NCBI GenBank assembly: GCA_024403955.1
Contig: JAKSQX010000010.1
Coordinates: 1 to 37,974, forward strand
Reading direction: 5' to 3'
Length of the DNA: 37,974 nt
Source: Clostridia bacterium
GTDB lineage: Bacteria; Bacillota; Clostridia; Oscillospirales; Acutalibacteraceae
The notes beneath the pieces are model-generated. The model did no database searches. It was not told where the DNA came from and worked only from the letters and a program-made list of their open reading frames with translations. Position numbers and translations under genes: made by a program. This document shows positions 16,917-24,136 of the stretch, piece after piece. Within the stretch, counting starts at the first letter, position 1, and each line of letters starts with the position of its first letter.

Positions 16917-17938
16917 TTAACTCTATTTATCAGCTTACGGCACCTCGACTTATAGAGGTTACCTACGGCGAGATTGATCTCTCTGAAGGTGGCGTTCTTG
17001 TCCGCCCTTCATATCTCTCAATCTGCCGTGCTGATCAGCGTTACTACCAGGGCGCACGTTCAAAGGAAGTTCTCGCAAAAAAGCTTCCTATGGCACTCAT
17101 CCATGAGTGTATGGCCGAAGTAGTGTATGACACTGAGGGTAACTTTAAACCTGGCGAGCGTGTTATATGTATACCTAATACGCCTACTGAAGATGACGAT
17201 ATAATTGCAGAGAACTATAGACTTTCATCAAAGTTCCGTTCAAGTGGATTTGATGGATTCCTTCAGGACTATGTACTCATGCAACCAGATCGTCTTGTTA
17301 GAATCTCAGAGGATGTAAATCCCGATGTTGCATCATTTACAGAGCTCATCTCTGTTTCAATGCATATCATCTCACGTTTTGATAAAATTGCTCACAGCCG
17401 CCGAAACTCAATCGGTGTTTGGGGAGACGGAAACCTGGGCTTCATCACAGCTATTCTTCTTTCTAAGCTCTACCCAGACGTAAAGCTTTATGTTTTCGGT
17501 ATGGACTACGACAAACTCTCACTCTTCACTTTCGCTGATGAGACAATGCACGTAGATGAAATCCCAGATGACTTAAAGCTTGATCATTGTTTTGAGTGCG
17601 TTGGTGGTGCCGGTTGTGAGCCTGCTATAAATCAGATGATTGACCACATTAACCCAGAGGGCACAATCGCTCTCTGTGGTGTTTCTGAGAATAACGTTGC
17701 CATAAACACACGTATGGTCTTAGAGCGTGGTCTTCGTCTCTTCGGCAGTTCTCGTTCAGGACGTGCAGACTTTGAGAAGACTGTTAAGTTCCTTGAGGAC
17801 AACCCAACTGAGGCCCATTACCTCGAGACACTCGTTGGCGAGGCTTTTGATGTTAGAACTATTCCTGACATCCACAAGGCTTTTGATGCCGATAAGGCTT
17901 TAAGACTCGGTAAGACAGTAATTCACTGGAATAAATAA
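16913..17938 (+). CDS. tarJ: ribulose-5-phosphate reductase (TarJ type)
   Basis: This 341-residue medium-chain dehydrogenase-like enzyme makes ribitol-5-phosphate for TarI. It opens INSIYQLTAPRLIEV and has VRPSYLSICRADQRYYQG (about 31-48), PMALIHECMAEV with a metal-ligand HE pair, and the nucleotide-binding GVWGDGNLGFI near 163-173. ATG overlaps the tarI stop (ATGA). The tight coupling to tarI matches the TarI-TarJ enzyme pair known from teichoic acid and capsule loci. Confidence 0.92.
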   Translation: MINSIYQLTAPRLIEVTYGEIDLSEGGVLVRPSYLSICRADQRYYQGARSKEVLAKKLPMALIHECMAEVVYDTEGNFKPGERVICIPNTPTEDDDIIAENYRLSSKFRSSGFDGFLQDYVLMQPDRLVRISEDVNPDVASFTELISVSMHIISRFDKIAHSRRNSIGVWGDGNLGFITAILLSKLYPDVKLYVFGMDYDKLSLFTFADETMHVDEIPDDLKLDHCFECVGGAGCEPAINQMIDHINPEGTIALCGVSENNVAINTRMVLERGLRLFGSSRSGRADFEKTVKFLEDNPTEAHYLETLVGEAFDVRTIPDIHKAFDADKALRLGKTVIHWNK

Positions 17939-17971
17939 AATAAGATATAACAAAAAAAGGAGGGAAACGAT

Positions 17972-19138
17972 ATGAATTTTAAAGATTTAATCTTCATAGT
18001 GTATTCCCTCTTTTTTAATTTGGGTGCAAAAGTTGGCGTTAAGAGTAATAGAGTTGCCCTTATCTCAATGCACAATGCCCACTTCAATGATGGCCTCGGC
18101 GAGGTTGAAGCTGAATTTAAGTCCCGTGGAAAGTATGACATAGTTAAGGTCGAGCGCACTGATTTAAATGATAAGCTCGGCGCAATTAAATTTTTAACTC
18201 TCAATGCTTTTAAGACAGGACGTTCAAAGTTTATTTTCTTGAACGATAACTACTTAGGCCTTGGATACTGTAAGCCAAGCAGTGAGACAAAGATTGTTCA
18301 GCTCTGGCATGGCCAGGGTGCGTTTAAGAAGTTTGGCTTCGATATTGATGTCGCACCTGACGTACGTCGTCGTGAACGTGCTGCCAATGAGAAGTTGTCC
18401 TACGTCGTAGCCTCCTCAGCGAGCGTAAAAGATATTTACGCCGGCGCTTTCGGCGTGACACCGGACAAGGTCTTAACCCTTGGCAGCCCAAATGCAGATT
18501 ATTATTTCAGAAAAGTTTCAAAGAACTTTGCAAGGGAACGCCTCTATGAACTCTACCCAGAGCTTGAGGGCAAGAAGGTAATTCTTTATGCTCCAACATT
18601 TCGCGAGGATGGAAGTAATGTTTTGAACGTTGATTTTTCAAAGCTTCAGGACGATGACACATATGTCCTCGTACGTCTTCATCCACAGGTTCACAACAAT
18701 GAATTTGTGAGGAATGCTTTTGATGTTACAGATTATGATAACGTGAATGAGCTCTGCTCAGTTGCCGATTTGCTCATCACTGACTACTCATCAATCTGTA
18801 TGGATTTTGCACTTCAGGATAAGCCGGTTGTCTATTACGCATATGATCTTGAAAACTACAAGGGTGCTCGCGATTTTTATTTTGACTATGAGACATATGT
18901 CGGTGGCCCAGTCGTAAAGACAGAGGAAGAACTTGTTAAAACAGTTAAGCGTATTCTTAAGGGCAATGAAAACAAGCTTGATACCTTAAAGCTCAATATC
19001 AATACTCCAATTGGTATGAACAAGCCGAAGACAAAAGAAATTAAGATTGATTCTAAGGCAAAGAAGTTTAAGGACTTTAACTTTGATAACCTTGATGGCA
19101 GGGCTACGGAACGTCTCGTAGATTTCTTGCTAAAATAA
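17972..19138 (+). CDS. CDP-glycerol/CDP-ribitol polyol-phosphate transferase (TagF/TarL family)
   Basis: This 388-residue member of the glycerophosphotransferase family transfers polyol phosphate from CDP-polyol to a growing teichoic-acid-like polymer. Landmarks are VQLWHGQGAFKKFGFD (about 110-125, catalytic His), GSPNADYYF, VILYAPTFREDGSN, VLVRLHPQV and the C-terminal LLITDYSSICMDFALQDKPVVYY. It has no clear transmembrane helix and probably acts at the inner membrane face. AAAGGAGGG precedes ATG 17972, 33 nt after tarJ. Because tarI-tarJ make CDP-ribitol, ribitol phosphate is the likely unit; glycerol phosphate remains possible. Confidence 0.9.
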   Translation: MNFKDLIFIVYSLFFNLGAKVGVKSNRVALISMHNAHFNDGLGEVEAEFKSRGKYDIVKVERTDLNDKLGAIKFLTLNAFKTGRSKFIFLNDNYLGLGYCKPSSETKIVQLWHGQGAFKKFGFDIDVAPDVRRRERAANEKLSYVVASSASVKDIYAGAFGVTPDKVLTLGSPNADYYFRKVSKNFARERLYELYPELEGKKVILYAPTFREDGSNVLNVDFSKLQDDDTYVLVRLHPQVHNNEFVRNAFDVTDYDNVNELCSVADLLITDYSSICMDFALQDKPVVYYAYDLENYKGARDFYFDYETYVGGPVVKTEEELVKTVKRILKGNENKLDTLKLNINTPIGMNKPKTKEIKIDSKAKKFKDFNFDNLDGRATERLVDFLLK

Positions 19139-19170
19139 TTTTGAAAAATTTGTAATGAAATGAAATTAAA

Positions 19171-19206
19171 CCCGTCTTTTAGAGTGAAACCACTTTGAAA
19201 GGCGGG
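19171..19206 (+). other. hairpin over the DUF4349 gene translation start region
   Basis: CCCGTCTTT (19171-19179) pairs with AAAGGCGGG (19198-19206), allowing one T-G pair. The right arm contains the only ribosome-binding-like sequence (AAAGGCGG) before ATG 19215. It could be a weak terminator of the tar operon or a structure that hides the ribosome binding site. Confidence 0.55.
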
Positions 19207-19214
19207 TAAATTTT

Positions 19215-20159
19215 ATGAAAAAATTCTTAGCTTTATTGATGGCAACTTTAATTCTCTTTTCCTTTGCTGGCTGTGGCAGCAAAAAAGAAAAAATGGCAGA
19301 TGGTTATACAGGAGTTGCAGAAGTAAATATGTATGCAACTACAGAGTCAAAGCAAGAACTTGATATGACGGCTCCAGGAAAAGTAGCTGGAGGCAGTACA
19401 ACAGGTTCTCTCAAAACAGTTTACACAGGCAATCGTAAAATTGTAAGAAACGCAAGTCTCTCGCTCTCAACGGAGAAGTTTAAAGAGACAATAAGTGCAA
19501 TTGAAAAGGCTGTATCAGGTGTTTCCGGATACATTGCTTCTTCCAATGAAGATAAGTACAGTACCTATACTAATCTCTATTTAACAGTAAGAGTTCCAGC
19601 AGAGAAACTCGATGAGTTCCTCGCTGCTATTGATGGCACTGCTACAGTAACTTCTAAGTCAATTTCATCAGATGATATTACAAGTTCTTATGCTGATACA
19701 GAGAGCCATCTTGATGCTCTTCGCACAGAGCAGGAGACACTCCTTGGTCTTCTTGAGAAGGCAAACAATCTCTCAGAGATTCTTGAAATTCAAGATAGAC
19801 TCACAGAGGTACGCTCTAGCATTGAATATTATCAGTCAATGATGAACACTTATAACGATGAACTTGAATACTCAACAGTTACAATGAGCATCACTGAAGT
19901 AAAGCATGAGATTGAGACTGGTGAAGGCTTCTGGTCAAGCATGTGGAAGGGTCTTAAGGAATCCTTCTATGATGTAGGAGTTGGAATTGCAAACTTATTC
20001 TCATGGATTATCGTCCATATCCCATATTTCGTAATCTTTGCTGTAATTGTTCTTGTTCTCTGTGTTATAATTAAGAAAATTCGTAACAAGAGAAAGAGTA
20101 AGAAGGCTCAGAAGGAATTAAAAGATGCAGGACAAACAGATAATTCAGATGTATCTTGA
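19215..20159 (+). CDS. DUF4349-domain lipoprotein
   Basis: This 314-residue membrane-anchored protein has a lipoprotein signal (MKKFLALLMATLILFSFAGC, Cys 20) and a linker. The DUF4349 domain covers about 70-240: RKIVRNASLSLSTEKFKETI, VSGYIASSNEDKYST, and a coiled-coil stretch around EILEIQDRLTEVRSSIEYYQSMM. A C-terminal transmembrane helix follows (IPYFVIFAVIVLVLCVII) with a basic tail. DUF4349 proteins are common in Firmicutes and of unknown function, often next to ECF sigma or envelope-stress genes, as here. Its 3' end overlaps the ECF sigma gene by 35 nt. Confidence 0.88.
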   Translation: MKKFLALLMATLILFSFAGCGSKKEKMADGYTGVAEVNMYATTESKQELDMTAPGKVAGGSTTGSLKTVYTGNRKIVRNASLSLSTEKFKETISAIEKAVSGVSGYIASSNEDKYSTYTNLYLTVRVPAEKLDEFLAAIDGTATVTSKSISSDDITSSYADTESHLDALRTEQETLLGLLEKANNLSEILEIQDRLTEVRSSIEYYQSMMNTYNDELEYSTVTMSITEVKHEIETGEGFWSSMWKGLKESFYDVGVGIANLFSWIIVHIPYFVIFAVIVLVLCVIIKKIRNKRKSKKAQKELKDAGQTDNSDVS

Positions 20160-20703
20160 TAGGAATGATAAGGCTATATCTGAGACGAAAATTGCATATG
20201 GAAGTTATCTTTTGACGATTGCTTATAACATTCTCAGTAGTAACGAGGATGCTGAGGAGGCAGAGAATGACACCTATCTTCATACTTGGAATAGTATTCC
20301 ACCACAGGTGCCATTAAATCTTAAGGTATTTCTTGCAAAAATCACTAGAAATCTATCGCTTGATATGTATAGAAAAAAGCATGCTGAAAAGCGTGGCGAA
20401 GCGGGATGCGATATGCTTCTCTCTGAACTTGAGGAGGTTTTACCTGAACTCGCTGCCGGTGTCGACAATGAGACGCCGGCCGAGGCGCTTGACAGTGCTG
20501 AACTTACACGCGCTATCAATGCTTTCCTTTCCGAGCAGGAAAAGCAGCGCCGCGTGATGTTCGTCAAGCGCTACTTCTACGGTGAACCGATCTCTAAAAT
20601 TGCAACAGAGCTCGGCATTACCGAGTCTAAAGTTGCGACGACGCTTCACCGTATGCGTATGTCCCTTAAGGAATATTTGGAGAAGGAGGAGATTGCTGTA
20701 TGA
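20125..20703 (+). CDS. ECF sigma factor
   Basis: This 192-residue sigma-70 family protein has region 2 (SYLLTIAYNILSSNEDAEEAENDTYLHTW, then LAKITRNLSLDMYRK) and region 4 (RRVMFVKRYFYGEPISKIATELGITESKVATTLHRMRMSLKEYL). ATG 20125 lies inside the 3' end of the DUF4349 gene, with AAGGA 9 nt upstream. Its end overlaps the next gene (ATGA). The order lipoprotein, sigma, membrane anti-sigma candidate suggests an envelope-sensing module. Confidence 0.92.
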   Translation: MQDKQIIQMYLDRNDKAISETKIAYGSYLLTIAYNILSSNEDAEEAENDTYLHTWNSIPPQVPLNLKVFLAKITRNLSLDMYRKKHAEKRGEAGCDMLLSELEEVLPELAAGVDNETPAEALDSAELTRAINAFLSEQEKQRRVMFVKRYFYGEPISKIATELGITESKVATTLHRMRMSLKEYLEKEEIAV

Positions 20704-21374
20704 GCCGAGAGTTTAAATTACTCGAATCAATGACTGACATTGATGAAAAGTTCATAGAGGAAGCAGATGCAGAAATCGGCGTAGAAACTGTGACTGTTCG
20801 TCCTGGCAGAAAACGCTGGATAGCTATTGCCGCATGCATATGCTTACTCGTTGTTGCAATCATTCCAATAATAAATAATATTGCTCCAATGGGTTCTGTA
20901 AAGCAAAAAGACTTTACAGATGAGGCCCAAGTATATAAATTGGAATCAAAAGATGAGGCAGTTGAAGAATCCGCAAATGGTTTGTTTGAAGCTTATAAGG
21001 GTTCTACTACAGGTTCTAATACTTCTACTTTAACTGCAAATGTAGACTCCTATGATTTTGATTCAGATAGACCTTGGGTAAAGGTAATTTGGAATAACCC
21101 AACTGATGAGGATTTAAAGATTTCTCCAAAGTTTATCATCGTACGTATCGGTGATTATGATAAGATTGAATCCACTATCTATGGCTCAACAAAAGTAGTA
21201 TTCGAGGCGGTTCTATACAATGTACCGGCCGGTGGAACATACACCATCACCTATAATATTGATCGCGGCGTATATGATATCTCGAAGCCTGGTCATTACA
21301 GAATCTACTTTGACACTGCTGAGGTACCTGAGGAAATACCAGAAGGTAGATGCTTTGATTTTCAACTTGATTAA
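20700..21374 (+). CDS. probable membrane anti-sigma factor
   Basis: This 224-residue protein has a cytosolic N-terminus of about 40 residues (FKLLESMTDIDEKFIEEADAE), a pattern seen in partners of ECF sigma factors in Clostridia. One membrane helix follows (WIAIAACICLLVVAIIPII, about 41-59), then an extracellular domain of about 150 residues. That domain ends in beta-rich sequence with GGTYTITYNIDRGVYDISKPGHYRIYF, resembling an Ig-like fold. No zinc-binding HxxxCxxC anti-sigma motif is present. The role is inferred from topology and the 4-nt overlap with the sigma gene. Confidence 0.65.
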   Translation: MSREFKLLESMTDIDEKFIEEADAEIGVETVTVRPGRKRWIAIAACICLLVVAIIPIINNIAPMGSVKQKDFTDEAQVYKLESKDEAVEESANGLFEAYKGSTTGSNTSTLTANVDSYDFDSDRPWVKVIWNNPTDEDLKISPKFIIVRIGDYDKIESTIYGSTKVVFEAVLYNVPAGGTYTITYNIDRGVYDISKPGHYRIYFDTAEVPEEIPEGRCFDFQLD

Positions 21375-21391
21375 TGCAAAATGAACAAACG

Positions 21392-21419
21392 AAGGCTCCC
21401 AATTTTGGGAGCCTTTTAA
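21392..21419 (+). terminator. terminator after the sigma/anti-sigma operon
   Basis: AAGGCTCCC (21392-21400) pairs with GGGAGCCTT (21407-21415) around a 6-nt loop, followed by TTTT. Confidence 0.85.
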
Positions 21420-21443
21420 TAATATATTATGTTATGATTTAAA

Positions 21444-21452
21444 TGGTACAAT
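21444..21452 (+). promoter_or_regulatory. extended -10 promoter of the hybrid kinase
   Basis: TGGTACAAT is an extended -10 box 25 nt upstream of the TTG start of the kinase. The -35 region is AT-rich without a clear hexamer. Confidence 0.5.
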
Positions 21453-21477
21453 AACTAGCATTTTAGGAGGCAACAAT

Positions 21478-23784
21478 TTGGGAGCTACAACATTACTTGT
21501 AGAGACTACGCTCTACGCGATAATTAACGTAACTTGCATCTGCACTCTCTTAGTAATACTCATTATGGGTTGGCAGTCAGTTGGAAAGGGAAACAGATTT
21601 TACATGACAAGATTACTTGTCTGTGAGATGTTGTTTTGCGCTGTCGACTTCCTTTGGGTATTCGTCGAGGGTAATGTAGATACACCAAGGGAAGTTAATG
21701 TTCTTTTGAATGCTCTCTATTTCACATTGTCAGGTTTAACATCATATGAGTGGTGGCTCTATGTTGAAATGATGATGGAGACAAAATATGAAAAATATCA
21801 TAAGAAGCAGAAGTACTTGCTTTCCATCCCTCTGATAATTCTTGCGTTGATGTCATTCTCTGCTTTCTTCGGTGACTTCGGTATTTTCTATATCAGCGCA
21901 GATAACGTTTATCACAGGGGACCATGCTACTTTGTTCAGCCACTTGTTGCATTTAGCTACCTTATTTATGCATCTATTATTACTGGAAGACGTGCTTTAA
22001 GAGAAAAGGTTGAAGCAAGACGTAAGATGTACGGTGCAATGTCACTCTTCGTATTTGCTCCGATTGTTTGCTTTATCATACAGTTCTTTATGCCTGGTAC
22101 TCCTATGATCTGTGTAGGTTGTACCGTAGGTATCGTATTTGTGTTCTCCGCTCTTGTTATCCAAACAAAAAATAATCAAGCTTCTGTTATCTTTACTTTA
22201 ACGGATGACTATGAAGCAATTATGCTCGTAGATCTTTCGACAGAGAGAATCATCGACTATCGTAATGGATTCCTCACACATGAGATTGAGGACATGTATG
22301 GAAGCGTAACATATAACTTCACCGAGCGTATCATGAGATACGTTGAGAACTTTGTCTTTGAGGAAGATAGAAGTAAAATTTATAGAGACTTTTCAGTTCA
22401 TCACTTGATTCGTGAACTTGAGAGGAAAAAAGAAGTTACTGTAGATATTCGACTCATCACCGAAAACGGTCTTGAGTATTTTAGAATGAAAGCAGTTGCG
22501 GATAAGGACTTTGAGATATCACGTCTCTGTGTAATCGGATGTAAAAATGTCGATGACCTTACACGCCGTGAGATTCAGCACAACCTTCTTCTTGAGGAGG
22601 CTCGCGCTCAAGCTGATAGCGCAAACAAGGCAAAGAGTACGTTCCTCTTCAATATGTCACATGACATCCGCACACCTCTTAACGCTATCCTCGGATTTAC
22701 AAATCTTGCTGAAAAAAAGATTGAAACTGATCCAGAACTTGTTAAGGACTACCTAAAAAAAATTGATGTATCTGGCCAACATCTCTTAAGGCTTATTAAC
22801 GACATTCTTGATATGGCTCGACTTGAGGCCGGTAAGATTACTATTGAGGAACAGCCTTCAACAGTTCACGGCTGTGGACAGGCAATTGATGCTATGGTTA
22901 GCCCAATGGCTGCTGACAGAAATATTGCTCTCACAGTTGATTATAAGAACATCAAGCATGAGTATCTCTATGCTGATAGACTTCACCTTGAACAGATTAT
23001 GCTCAACGTAGTTGGTAATGCAGTTAAGTATACTCGACCAGGTGGTAAGGTTGATGTAGTTGTTAAAGAGACTGAATGTAAGATTCCAGGATTTGGTAAC
23101 TATGTAGTTACAGTCGAGGATACAGGTATCGGTATGAACCCTGAATTCCTCAAGCATATCTTTAATAGTTTCGAGCGTGAGCGTTCTGCAACAATTTCAG
23201 GCGTCGAGGGTGCTGGACTTGGTATGTCAATCACTAAGCGCCTCGTCGATATGATGGGTGGCTCAATTGACATTGAGAGTGAACTCGGTGTTGGTACGAA
23301 GGTCACCATGAGATTTAAGATTAAGCTTCGTGATGAAGATTCCGTTAAGGCTGAAACTGCTGAAAAAGTAGTTGATTTCAGCAAGCCAGTATTTGATCTT
23401 CGTGACAAGCGAATTCTCCTTGTCGAGGATAATGAACTTAACCGTGAAATAGCTAAGGAACTTCTTTTAGAAGAGGGCATTATTGTTGACTGCGCTGAAG
23501 ATGGACTTGAGGCTGTAGATAAGATAAAGCTCTCGGATCCTGGCGACTATGACCTTATTCTTATGGATATTCAGATGCCAAGACTTGATGGCTATGAGGC
23601 AACAAATGTTATCCGTGGACTTCAGCATCCACAGCTCTCAAAGATCCCAATTGTTGCTATGACTGCAAATGCTTTTGAAGAGGATAGGAAGAAGGCATAT
23701 GAGGTAGGAATGGATGGATTTATTTCAAAACCAATTGATCCAAAACTTCTTGTTGCGACTATCACCGATATCATAAAGAAGTAA
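21478..23784 (+). CDS. 7TM hybrid sensor histidine kinase/response regulator
   Basis: This 768-residue protein has seven predicted membrane helices in residues 8-230. A degenerate PAS-like region follows (about 240-355), then HisKA with phosphoacceptor H395 (FNMSHDIRTPLNAILGF). The HATPase domain has QIMLNVVGNAVKYT, the G1 box DTGIGM and the G2 box GAGLGM. The C-terminal receiver has DN at 651-652, phosphoacceptor D697 (LILMDIQMP) and K751. The start is TTG 21478 after AGGAGG. No DNA-binding output protein lies nearby, so the phosphorelay partner is elsewhere. The 7TM region has no recognisable extracellular ligand domain. Confidence 0.93.
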   Translation: MGATTLLVETTLYAIINVTCICTLLVILIMGWQSVGKGNRFYMTRLLVCEMLFCAVDFLWVFVEGNVDTPREVNVLLNALYFTLSGLTSYEWWLYVEMMMETKYEKYHKKQKYLLSIPLIILALMSFSAFFGDFGIFYISADNVYHRGPCYFVQPLVAFSYLIYASIITGRRALREKVEARRKMYGAMSLFVFAPIVCFIIQFFMPGTPMICVGCTVGIVFVFSALVIQTKNNQASVIFTLTDDYEAIMLVDLSTERIIDYRNGFLTHEIEDMYGSVTYNFTERIMRYVENFVFEEDRSKIYRDFSVHHLIRELERKKEVTVDIRLITENGLEYFRMKAVADKDFEISRLCVIGCKNVDDLTRREIQHNLLLEEARAQADSANKAKSTFLFNMSHDIRTPLNAILGFTNLAEKKIETDPELVKDYLKKIDVSGQHLLRLINDILDMARLEAGKITIEEQPSTVHGCGQAIDAMVSPMAADRNIALTVDYKNIKHEYLYADRLHLEQIMLNVVGNAVKYTRPGGKVDVVVKETECKIPGFGNYVVTVEDTGIGMNPEFLKHIFNSFERERSATISGVEGAGLGMSITKRLVDMMGGSIDIESELGVGTKVTMRFKIKLRDEDSVKAETAEKVVDFSKPVFDLRDKRILLVEDNELNREIAKELLLEEGIIVDCAEDGLEAVDKIKLSDPGDYDLILMDIQMPRLDGYEATNVIRGLQHPQLSKIPIVAMTANAFEEDRKKAYEVGMDGFISKPIDPKLLVATITDIIKK

Positions 23785-23790
23785 AAATAC

Positions 23791-23819
23791 TTGACACCTT
23801 ATAATTTTAGGTGTATAAA
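23791..23819 (+). promoter_or_regulatory. promoter of the T-box unit
   Basis: TTGACA (23791-23796), a 17-nt spacer and TATAAA (23814-23819) form a near-consensus promoter. ACACCT (23794-23799) and AGGTGT (23809-23814) form an inverted repeat with a 9-nt centre that touches both boxes, a possible operator. Confidence 0.85.
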
Positions 23820-23837
23820 ATATGCATATTAATTAAA

Positions 23838-24103
23838 AAGCTTTGACGGAGAGGGCAAGTTGACCTTCACTTTAGAGAGAACCGGTGGTTGGTGTGAACC
23901 GGAAGTGGAACCTCTTGTTTGTAGCTCCTGAGCTGGTGAGAAGAAAAAGGCAACTTGAGTAGAACTCACTCGTGTAGGCTACGTTAGTGCATTAGGATTT
24001 GTCAGAATCTGAAAGTGGTTGGTTTACCGACAATTTGGGTGGTACCGCGGTAATTGATTTTATCGTCCCAAGAATGCGACGGCATTCTTGGGACGTTATT
24101 TTT
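23838..24103 (+). promoter_or_regulatory. T-box leader (tRNA-sensing riboswitch)
   Basis: The stretch between the hybrid kinase and the synthetase gene is filled by a T-box leader. The T-box core GGGTGGTACCGCGG is at 24037-24050. Stem I lies near 23848-23940, with AGAGAG in the distal bulge, CCGGT/ACCGG at the tip and TTCACTT pairing AAGTGGAA. TGGT in the core would pair with a tRNA whose discriminator base is A. By comparison with other leaders the specifier most likely lies in TTTGTAG (23922-23928), giving GTA (Val); TTT (Phe), TTG or CTC (Leu) cannot be excluded by eye. Uncharged tRNA should favour the antiterminator and turn on the downstream gene. Confidence 0.93.
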
Positions 24104-24105
24104 TT
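24064..24105 (+). terminator. T-box regulated terminator
   Basis: CGTCCCAAGAATGC (24064-24077) pairs perfectly with GCATTCTTGGGACG (24082-24095), followed by TTATTTTTTT. It directly follows the T-box core and is the off-state structure. Confidence 0.95.
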
Positions 24106-24136
24106 CCTGAGAAGCCGTAGAAAGAGGTATGAAAAT

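Noticed and set aside
23999..24136. In-frame upstream start of the acyl-CoA synthetase
   Set aside because: The extension reads through the T-box core and terminator; AAGAGGT precedes ATG 24137.
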